In this document: in pieces, positions 57,127 through 64,000 of the stretch
Position numbering within the stretch: position 1 is the first letter of the stretch
How the letters are laid out: every line of letters starts with the position of its first letter
Notes under the pieces: generated by a model
The model's database searches: none
What the model was told of the DNA's origin: nothing
Seen by the model: the letters and a program-made list of their open reading frames with translations, nothing else
Origin: Lysobacterales bacterium
Lineage (GTDB): Bacteria > Pseudomonadota > Gammaproteobacteria > Xanthomonadales > Marinicellaceae
Direction of reading: 5' to 3'
Length of the DNA: 64,000 bases
Assembly: GCA_027067055.1 (NCBI GenBank)
Contig: JAMOMK010000086.1
Span: 1-64,000 of the forward strand
Made by a program: the position numbers and the translations under genes

Positions 57127-57593
57127 AACTTCGCTCACTAAAACTTATCCATGGCAGCATCATAGTCAGTTTGATTTTAATGCTCATTCCTTGGTCGGGA
57201 TGGTTTAAAATTGCCCAACCCTATTGGCTTGCTTTGGTGATAATTTATTGGAGTATCGAAGCACCCAGACAAGCTGGAATGTTAACCGCTTTTTTCTATA
57301 GTATTTTACTGGACGTACTTTACGGTAGTTTATTTGGTAAACATGGATTTTCAATGGTGGCTATGGTGTTTTTAATCAGCAAAATACATAAACGCTTAAA
57401 GATGACATCATTTTGGCAACTGACGCTTATGATTGCTGCATTATTATTAAATGATAGTATTATTCGAACATTTATTGACTGGGTCTCAATGAACCAGGAG
57501 GATTTTTCTATTAATTTATGGTCCATTCTTACTTCAATCCTCATTTGGCCTTGGTTTAAATATTTGCTTGACAGACTTAATCACAGGTTTTAA
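57123..57593 (+). CDS. mreD: Cell-shape protein MreD
   Basis: This 156-residue integral membrane protein has about five helices, including LVIIYWSIEAPRQAGMLTAFF and the conserved SILLDVLYGSLFGKHGF segment. It is the MreD component of the elongasome. Its start overlaps the mreC stop (ATGA) and mrdA follows by three bases. Confidence 0.9.
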   Translation: MKLRSLKLIHGSIIVSLILMLIPWSGWFKIAQPYWLALVIIYWSIEAPRQAGMLTAFFYSILLDVLYGSLFGKHGFSMVAMVFLISKIHKRLKMTSFWQLTLMIAALLLNDSIIRTFIDWVSMNQEDFSINLWSILTSILIWPWFKYLLDRLNHRF

Positions 57594-57596
57594 TAG

Positions 57597-59435
57597 ATGT
57601 CACGCAATCAAATAAAAAATCCACAGCAGGAAACTCGGATTTTTCAATCCCGCATAGTTGCATCCATTCTCGTCATATTATTATTAATAGGTGCTATTTT
57701 TACTCGCTATTTTTATTTGCAAATTATCCAGCACCAGTCATTACTTGCAAGCTCAGAACAAAATAGAATTAAAACAACCCCAATACCACCTGCGCGTGGC
57801 TTCATTTATGATAGAAATGGCCACCTTTTAGTTGAAAACATTCCAACTTATCGGTTGCAAGTTATCCCTGAAAAAGTAGATGATTTCAAAAAAAGTCTCA
57901 ATGAATTAAAAAATCTGATTCACTTAACAGATAGCGATATTGATGATTTAATAAAAAAGAAAAACTTGAACAGACCTTTTAAACCACTAATTATTAAAAA
58001 TAAGTTGAATGAGAAAGAACTGGCATCCTTCATGGTCAGAAAACATATGTTTATTGGCTTTAAAGCAAGCCCCTATTTAATAAGGCACTATAAATATACT
58101 GACATTTTAGCGCATGTGGTTGGGTATGTTGGTCGTATTAATGACAAAGATTTAAAACGACTGGATATAAAAAAGTATAAAGGTTCAGAATACACTGGCA
58201 AACTAGGATTAGAGCGATTTCATGAAAATCAATTACATGGACTTCCAGGCTCCTTAACTGTTGAGACCAATGCGCAAGGAAGGGTTCTCAAAACCATTGA
58301 ACAAACACCTCCTATCAGTGGTAAAGATATCTCTCTTACTATTGATATTGAACTGCAAAAAACGGCCTATGAGGCTTTAGGTGAACTAACTGGGTCTGCC
58401 ATCGCAATTAATCCTAAAAATGGTGAAATCCTGGCTATGGTATCAAAGCCAGGATTCGATCCAAATGATTTTGTTAATGGTATTTCACACAAAAAATATA
58501 ATCGCCTGATTAATTCAAATCAAAAGCCTTTATTTAATCGCTCATTACGTGGTGGATATGAGCCTGGCTCAACCATTAAGCCTTATATGGCACTGGCTGG
58601 ACTTTACTACAACATCATCAACTCAAACTATACTATGTTTTCTAAAGGTTATTTTCAATTAGACAACCAAGCACGAAAATACCACGATTGGAAACGTGGT
58701 GGACATGGATTAATCACAATTAAGCAATCTTTGGTTCAGTCGGTGAATACATTCTATTATCAATTGGCTGTTTCATTGGGCATTGATCGTATACATGAAT
58801 TTCTCAAACCATTTAAGTTTGGGGAATTGTCTCACGTTGATTTACTTGCCGAAAAGAAAGGGTTGCTACCATCAAGGGAATGGAAAAAAGCCGCTAAGGG
58901 AAAAATGTGGTTTCCAGGTGAAACCGTAATTACTGGAATTGGACAAGGTTTTTTAGTGACTACGCCAATTCAATTAGTGACTTCATTGACAATTTTAGCC
59001 AATAAAGGAAGCTACTTTAAACCCCATTTAATCAAATCAGCAAACCCTGAATTAAAAAAAATTCCTTACGAAATACCTAAGAACTATTGGGATATTGTTC
59101 ATCAAGGTATGATTGGTGTTATACATGACAAAAAAGGATCAGCTCGGGCCATTGCCAATAAAAATTATTTAACAGCGGGTAAAAGTGGCACATCACAAGT
59201 TTACGGCAAAAAAGAAGAAGATGTTTATAACCGCTCTCTTGAGATACCATTCCACTTAAGAAATCATGCTTTATTTATTGCTTTCGCTCCAGCAGACAAC
59301 CCCGAAATAGCGGTTGTGGTAGTGGCAGAACATGGTCAAAGTGGTTCAAAAGTAGCCGCTCCCATTGCCAAAATAATCATTGAAAAATACCTTATGGATA
59401 TTTTGAAATTGCCAAAAAAGAGTAATGAAAAGTGA
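57597..59435 (+). CDS. mrdA: Penicillin-binding protein 2
   Basis: This 612-residue class B transpeptidase for lateral wall synthesis has one N-terminal membrane helix (about 23-45). Its PBP dimerisation domain includes RNRIKTTPIPPARGFIYD-type text and GKLGLERFHENQL, and the transpeptidase motifs are SxxK in GGYEPGSTIKPYMALAGL, SVN (SVNTFYYQLA) and KSG (GKSGTSQVYG) in place of KTG. It is periplasmic, anchored in the inner membrane, and works with RodA. Its stop overlaps the rodA GTG start. Confidence 0.95.
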   Translation: MSRNQIKNPQQETRIFQSRIVASILVILLLIGAIFTRYFYLQIIQHQSLLASSEQNRIKTTPIPPARGFIYDRNGHLLVENIPTYRLQVIPEKVDDFKKSLNELKNLIHLTDSDIDDLIKKKNLNRPFKPLIIKNKLNEKELASFMVRKHMFIGFKASPYLIRHYKYTDILAHVVGYVGRINDKDLKRLDIKKYKGSEYTGKLGLERFHENQLHGLPGSLTVETNAQGRVLKTIEQTPPISGKDISLTIDIELQKTAYEALGELTGSAIAINPKNGEILAMVSKPGFDPNDFVNGISHKKYNRLINSNQKPLFNRSLRGGYEPGSTIKPYMALAGLYYNIINSNYTMFSKGYFQLDNQARKYHDWKRGGHGLITIKQSLVQSVNTFYYQLAVSLGIDRIHEFLKPFKFGELSHVDLLAEKKGLLPSREWKKAAKGKMWFPGETVITGIGQGFLVTTPIQLVTSLTILANKGSYFKPHLIKSANPELKKIPYEIPKNYWDIVHQGMIGVIHDKKGSARAIANKNYLTAGKSGTSQVYGKKEEDVYNRSLEIPFHLRNHALFIAFAPADNPEIAVVVVAEHGQSGSKVAAPIAKIIIEKYLMDILKLPKKSNEK

Positions 59436-60526
59436 TATACAGCAACAAAACTCATCACAATAAACGTCATTATATCGATTGGTGGTTAACTGCTTTTATA
59501 TTATTACTAATGTCTTATGGGTTAGTTGTTCTTTTTTCAGCAGGTGGCTGGGTTTTGGTTAAGAAACAAATTATTAGACTCGCTCTTGGTCTAGTTGTCA
59601 TGCTGCTCTTAGCCCAAGTTAAGCCAGAAAAACTGGCTGGCATCACTCCGTGGCTCTACGTGATGACCATATTGTTGTTGTTGGCTGTTTCTTTTTTTGG
59701 TTATGAATCAAAAGGGGCAACCCGATGGATAAAAATTGGCATTCGATTTCAACCCTCAGAGTTGGCAAAGTTAGTTATTCCACTTATGATTGCATGGTTT
59801 TATCGATACCGTGTATTGCCACCTGACTTAAAATCAGTAGGAACAAGTCTGCTCATTTTACTTATTCCAGTCTTTTTAATATTCAAACAGCCTGATTTAG
59901 GAACATCAATTTTAGTTGCTGTTAGCGGATTATTCGTCCTTTTTCTTGCTGGTTTATCGTGGAAATACATTGTTGGAGGTTTTATTGCTCTAGCTTCTGC
60001 AGCACCAGTCATGTGGCTATTTTTTATGAAAGAATACCAAAAACAACGGGTGTTAACCTTTCTCAACCCAACTCAAGATTCATTAGGTTCAGGGTGGAAC
60101 ATCATCCAATCAAAAATTGCTATTGGATCAGGAGGACTTTTTGGCAAAGGCTGGCAAAATGGCTCTCAAACACAACTGGATTTTCTACCAGAGCACTCAA
60201 CTGATTTTATCTTATCAGTACTTTCTGAAGAGTTTGGGTTAGTCGGTGTTATTATTCTATTGTTATTGTATTTAGCTATCATTTTAAGAGGGCTTTTTAT
60301 TGCTTCACAAGCCAAAGATACCTTTAATCGTTTAATTGCTGGGGCACTAACGTTGACTTTTTTTGTCTATCTCTTTATTAATGCTGGAATGATTAGTGGT
60401 TTGCTGCCTGTTGTTGGTGTACCATTACCATTAGTGAGCTATGGAGGGACATCAATTATTACCCTCATGGCAGGATTTGGCATGATAATGTCTGTATACA
60501 ACCATAGGAAATTATTAAAATCATGA
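59432..60526 (+). CDS. rodA: SEDS peptidoglycan glycosyltransferase RodA
   Basis: This 364-residue polytopic membrane enzyme polymerises lipid II together with PBP2. It has ten or so helices and the SEDS signatures RFQPSELAKLVIP, FKQPDLGTSILVAV, the GGLFGKGWQNGSQTQLDFLPEHSTDFI loop region and VPLPLVSYGGTSIITLMAGFG. The start is GTG, overlapping the mrdA stop as GTGA; its ATGA end overlaps mltB. Confidence 0.95.
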   Translation: MIYSNKTHHNKRHYIDWWLTAFILLLMSYGLVVLFSAGGWVLVKKQIIRLALGLVVMLLLAQVKPEKLAGITPWLYVMTILLLLAVSFFGYESKGATRWIKIGIRFQPSELAKLVIPLMIAWFYRYRVLPPDLKSVGTSLLILLIPVFLIFKQPDLGTSILVAVSGLFVLFLAGLSWKYIVGGFIALASAAPVMWLFFMKEYQKQRVLTFLNPTQDSLGSGWNIIQSKIAIGSGGLFGKGWQNGSQTQLDFLPEHSTDFILSVLSEEFGLVGVIILLLLYLAIILRGLFIASQAKDTFNRLIAGALTLTFFVYLFINAGMISGLLPVVGVPLPLVSYGGTSIITLMAGFGMIMSVYNHRKLLKS

Positions 60527-61482
60527 AGAAAATATTACCCTTGCTTTTTATTGCTTTTATTGCTCAAGCAAAAAATTCCACACCGAATTTAGAAGACTTT
60601 ATTGCCTCAGTTGCTAAAAACAACAACTTAGATGAAAAGTCAATTCGCATCATACTCAAACAAGCCCAAAAGAAACAAAGCATTATCGATGCCATGAATC
60701 GTCCCGCTGAAAAGAAAAAACAATGGCACGAATACCGAAATATATTTCTTAAACAAAAACGCATGGACGAAGGGGTCAATTTTTGGACTAAACACCAAAA
60801 AACATTGAATGCAGTAAGTAAAAAGACAGGTGTCCCTACTGAAATTATTGTTGCCATTATTGGTGTGGAAACAAATTATGGTGGTAACAAAGGCTCGTAT
60901 CGAGTTATTGATGCCCTCTATACCCTTGCATTTCACTATCCCAAGCGCTCAAAGTTTTTTACTGCGGAACTAGAGAAATTTTTAGTACTTACCACTAAAG
61001 AAAAAATTTCAGCCTTGGAAACAAAAGGCTCTTACGCGGGAGCAATGGGATTTGGTCAGTTTATGCCAAGCTCCTATCTCATGTATGCCGTGGATTATGA
61101 CAAAGACGGCCAGCGTGATTTGCTTAATAATATTGATGATGCCATTGCTAGTGTAGCTAATTATTTTAAAGCCCATGGCTGGGAAAAAGGACAACCCATC
61201 GCATATCAAGCTTACACAGATAAAAAATTTACAAAATTGAAAAAGCAAGAATTAAAGCCATCACTAAGCGTCAAACAACTCAATAAAATGGGTTACCACA
61301 CCCAAATAAAACTTGATGACAAGGTTAGAGTGAGCTTGACTCAATTACAACAAAAAGACCATATGGACTATTGGTTTGCCCTAAATAATTTTTATGTGAT
61401 AACACGATACAATCACAGTGAAATGTATGCCATGGCGGTTTATCAACTGGCACAGGAAATAAAAAAGTTAAAAAATAAATAA
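60523..61482 (+). CDS. mltB: Membrane-bound lytic murein transglycosylase B
   Basis: This 319-residue periplasmic enzyme cleaves peptidoglycan to 1,6-anhydromuropeptides. A signal peptide (MKKILPLLFIAFIAQA, no lipobox cysteine) is followed by the MltB domain: VPTEIIVAIIGVETNYGGNKG with the catalytic Glu, SYAGAMGFGQFMPSSYL, VDYDKDGQRDLL and SVANYFKAHGW. The absence of a lipobox means it is probably soluble rather than lipid-anchored. It overlaps rodA by ATGA and rlpA by one base. Confidence 0.92.
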   Translation: MKKILPLLFIAFIAQAKNSTPNLEDFIASVAKNNNLDEKSIRIILKQAQKKQSIIDAMNRPAEKKKQWHEYRNIFLKQKRMDEGVNFWTKHQKTLNAVSKKTGVPTEIIVAIIGVETNYGGNKGSYRVIDALYTLAFHYPKRSKFFTAELEKFLVLTTKEKISALETKGSYAGAMGFGQFMPSSYLMYAVDYDKDGQRDLLNNIDDAIASVANYFKAHGWEKGQPIAYQAYTDKKFTKLKKQELKPSLSVKQLNKMGYHTQIKLDDKVRVSLTQLQQKDHMDYWFALNNFYVITRYNHSEMYAMAVYQLAQEIKKLKNK

Positions 61483-62336
61483 TGACAATACTGAAAATAC
61501 AACTTATTCTTATGGTTTTGTTTATTTCTGCCTGTTCACAAAACCCTAAAAAAAGCACCTCTGTTCACCATAAAACCAATGAAGGTCGTTATGCCATTGC
61601 ACAAGATAGAGCTCCAGATTTTGAAAACTATAACCCAAATAAAATAAAACCGTGGACAATCACACCCGAAGCAAAAAGTAAATACGGCAACCATTCACCC
61701 TATGTGGTATTTGGTAAAACTTATTATTTAGCTAATACCAATCAAGATTTTGAACAAACGGGAACAGCTTCATGGTATGGCAAAAAATTTCATGGGCATA
61801 CGACATCAAATATGGAAATTTTTGACATGTATAAAATGACAGCAGCACACCGTACTTTACCGCTTCCAAGTTATGTGGAGGTTACTAACTTGGACAATAA
61901 TAAAAAAGTCATTGTTCGAGTTAATGATAGAGGGCCTTTTAAAAGCAAACGCATTATTGACTTATCATGGGCGGCAGCACGTGCATTAGACTATGACAAA
62001 AAGGGTTTGGCAAATGTACATATTAAACTGGTTCAAGCTCCTGGTGTAAAACCAATGCCACAAAAGAATCAGCAAGTTGAATACAAAACAAAAAAAGCCA
62101 TTAATGGCATAAAATACCTACAAATAGGGGCTTATTCAGAAAAAAATAGAGCAATGGAAATTGCAGAAAAAATTAGCACTAAGGTCTTGCTACCTGTACA
62201 TGTCACTAATACTATTGCTGCCAACCCACTGTATAGAGTCCGCATTGGTCCTCTGTCAGAAAGTGAAAATATCATTGACATTATTCAAAAAGTGCACAGA
62301 CAAGGTTTTCAAAACACAAAAATGGTTGTTGAATAA
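61482..62336 (+). CDS. rlpA: RlpA-family septal lytic transglycosylase, lipoprotein
   Basis: This 284-residue protein has a lipobox ISAC (Cys18, followed by SQ). The double-psi beta-barrel domain shows TGTASWYGKKFHG, MEIFDMYKMTAAHRTLPLPS with the active-site Glu/Asp/His region, and VIVRVNDRGPF. The C-terminal SPOR domain (about 210-284, YLQIGAYSEKNRAMEIAEKI) binds denuded glycan at the septum. It is anchored in the outer membrane and starts within the mltB stop codon. Confidence 0.92.
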   Translation: MTILKIQLILMVLFISACSQNPKKSTSVHHKTNEGRYAIAQDRAPDFENYNPNKIKPWTITPEAKSKYGNHSPYVVFGKTYYLANTNQDFEQTGTASWYGKKFHGHTTSNMEIFDMYKMTAAHRTLPLPSYVEVTNLDNNKKVIVRVNDRGPFKSKRIIDLSWAAARALDYDKKGLANVHIKLVQAPGVKPMPQKNQQVEYKTKKAINGIKYLQIGAYSEKNRAMEIAEKISTKVLLPVHVTNTIAANPLYRVRIGPLSESENIIDIIQKVHRQGFQNTKMVVE

Positions 62337-64000
62337 TTGATTGTTGTTCAAAACCAACACAAAGAAAGACTACACCAATGGTATTATGTCAATTGCCCTT
62401 ATAAATTAGACTTCACTATACATCAACCGGCACTTTTTTCAGCACATGACAGCAAAGACTCATTAACACTTGTTTATGGTTTCATTGATCAAGAAAAAAA
62501 TGGGTTAAACAATGCACACTTTTTTTGTGAGAAAATCAAATTACTAGGAATAAGTAAAGCACTTAATGCATGTTATGGCTCTTTTATCCTCATTCATTAC
62601 AATAAAAAAAAGCATGAAAGTATTTTTACCAACGATGCATTGGGCGACTTTGCACTTCATTATACTCAAGATAAAAATCATTTATATCTCTCTGATTTAC
62701 CTAGCGCCTTATTAACCAATCACAACAATCAAATAAACCAAGCAAGAATCGTTGAGTTTTTTGCTTTAACCCAGCCACCAGATAATGGTTGCTATTTTGA
62801 AAATATCTCCCAAATAAATCCTGGGCATTTTGTTACCTACAAAAACAACAAACTAATTGACCAGCGTTATTATCACCCATCAAAACAAGTTGATTTTTCC
62901 CACTTGTCATTGCAAGAACTCTCTACAAAATACCAACACCTACTTAAACAAGCAATCCGATGGCAAACGTACAATCAAAGGGAAGTTGCCGTAATGATGA
63001 GCGGAGGTATGGATTCAACATTTGTTGCAGCAAGTTGTCTTAGTGATGATAAAAAGGTTAGTTCGTTCTCATACATCTTTCCAAAATTTAAAGAAGCAGA
63101 TGAAAACCAGTGGATTACTTCAATGAATGAACTAGATATTGATCTGCACACCTTTGCTGGAGAAAACTTTTGGCCGCTTAAAGCTGAATGGCATGTAAGT
63201 CTAAACTCACCTGTTAGCAACCCCTATCGCTTATTAAAAAACAAAATTTATCAACAGGTTGCAAATAGAAATACTGAGACTTTACTCACTGGTGTCTATG
63301 CTGACCATATGTATGTGGCGCATATTTATTGGTTGGTTGATCTATTAAAAAAACAACCGTTAACTGGCTTAAAAGAATTCATTTCTTTAGTTAAATCCAA
63401 AGGTATTTACCTGACATTAAAACATATTTCCCCATCAAAATGGTCAAAAAAAATTCAATCTAAGCCCTATTGGCTTTCAGCACAAGCACAACAAATATTT
63501 CAACAAAGGGAAAATAAAAAAGCACCTCATCCTCATCCACAACAAATCAATCTGGTTTATGGAATTGATACAGCACAAAGTGTGTGGCTAGATAATGAAT
63601 ACGCAAATCAATATGGAATAACCATTCGACATCCTTATCGCGATAGACGTGTTGTCGAATTTATTACTTCAATTCCCGCATGGTTAATTGGTAACTCTAA
63701 GGATAGCAAATTATTTGTACACAAAAGTGCCCAAAATTTATTACCTCAAAAAATCATTCAAAGAAATCACACAACTACGTTAAAACCATTATTTAAAAAA
63801 GGAGTCTTACAAAAAGAGTTGTCACAAGTTAGAGCACTATTGCTTCACCCCAAAAGTCGCTGGCAAGAATTTATAGACAATAAAATAATCCTGTCTCTTC
63901 TCGATAACCCCAACAAAAACTATCCTGAGTTACACTACTTATTACTTTGGAAGTGTATCAGCTTCGAAATGTGGCTAAAAAAGATTAAAAATCAAACCAA
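62337..64000 (+). CDS. Asparagine-synthase-like protein lacking the N-terminal cysteine, cut by window end
   Basis: An open frame of over 550 codons runs from a TTG directly after the rlpA stop to the window end with no stop. The PP-loop SGGMDST (about 222-228) and the segments LLTGVYADHMYV and YGITIRHPYRDRRVVEF identify the C-terminal asparagine synthase (adenylating amide-forming) domain. The N-terminal part looks like a class II glutamine amidotransferase fold (NDALGDFALHYT, ENISQINPGHFVTY) but has no MCG start and no obvious Cys nucleophile. It may be an amide or lactam-forming enzyme using another amine source, like lasso-peptide cyclases or beta-lactam synthetase. The start is TTG 62337; the first in-frame ATG (62995) would delete the domain. 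Confidence 0.75.
   Translation, partial: MIVVQNQHKERLHQWYYVNCPYKLDFTIHQPALFSAHDSKDSLTLVYGFIDQEKNGLNNAHFFCEKIKLLGISKALNACYGSFILIHYNKKKHESIFTNDALGDFALHYTQDKNHLYLSDLPSALLTNHNNQINQARIVEFFALTQPPDNGCYFENISQINPGHFVTYKNNKLIDQRYYHPSKQVDFSHLSLQELSTKYQHLLKQAIRWQTYNQREVAVMMSGGMDSTFVAASCLSDDKKVSSFSYIFPKFKEADENQWITSMNELDIDLHTFAGENFWPLKAEWHVSLNSPVSNPYRLLKNKIYQQVANRNTETLLTGVYADHMYVAHIYWLVDLLKKQPLTGLKEFISLVKSKGIYLTLKHISPSKWSKKIQSKPYWLSAQAQQIFQQRENKKAPHPHPQQINLVYGIDTAQSVWLDNEYANQYGITIRHPYRDRRVVEFITSIPAWLIGNSKDSKLFVHKSAQNLLPQKIIQRNHTTTLKPLFKKGVLQKELSQVRALLLHPKSRWQEFIDNKIILSLLDNPNKNYPELHYLLLWKCISFEMWLKKIKNQT

Overview
The window is AT-rich chromosomal DNA from a Gram-negative bacterium, most likely a marine gammaproteobacterium. 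The evidence is complete mre/mrd cell-shape genes, gatCAB, the pcnB/folK and pgi/mrp/dcd neighbourhoods, RppH, cytochrome c4, DsbA proteins, Tat and lipoprotein signals, and RlpA/MltB. Secreted FG-GAP proteins, DUF1800/DUF1501 proteins and C-terminal tails of the form F-x-[DN]-[GS]-F-E recall Marinicella and Xanthomonadales-like bacteria; that placement is inference. No tRNA, rRNA, CRISPR array or intact transposase was seen.

Layout. 1-1760: end of what looks like an integron cassette array, with a ParE-like toxin remnant, an imperfect palindrome, a DUF2971 cassette gene between two attC-like sites, and a terminator. 1842-10052: M14 carboxypeptidase and exonuclease III (minus), a DUF1800/DUF1501 pair (plus), a DUF4442 protein (minus) and PepQ (plus). 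10064-20157: one co-oriented minus-strand block running ECF sigma factor, 83-aa secreted protein, FISUMP surface protein, giant Ser/Thr kinase with TPR and FG-GAP propeller, then two secreted FG-GAP propeller proteins. 20416-28856: housekeeping and redox genes (dcd, mrp, pgi, a fused pcnB-folK, fdxA, three DsbA-like proteins with cytochrome c4). 28913-33925: a second copy of the small-protein/YQG-protein pair with a choice-of-anchor-J protein, divergent from a CadC-like transmembrane regulator with TPRs.

33905-41421: glutaminyl cyclase, engB, an unknown protein, a serine-hydrolase pseudogene, a lone SoxB-like protein, pdxJ and an APC permease. 41596-48138: a secreted orphan, a giant hybrid two-component regulator (propeller, Y_Y_Y, kinase, receiver, AraC), three small related secreted proteins and a truncated yjbQ. 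48353-55052 (minus): diguanylate cyclase, GhrA-like reductase, rppH, PfkB kinase, gatB-gatA-gatC. 55166-64000 (plus): mreB-mreC-mreD-mrdA-rodA-mltB-rlpA, mostly overlapping by a few bases, followed by an asparagine-synthase-like protein cut by the window end.

Working together. The most unusual content is the two accessory loci in which a single-pass regulator (Ser/Thr kinase or winged-helix protein) with an extracytoplasmic TPR region sits beside a duplicated pair of secreted proteins, and the trio of small secreted Cys-containing proteins downstream of the hybrid two-component regulator. Both look like envelope sensing systems with dedicated secreted products; their functions are not known from the sequence.
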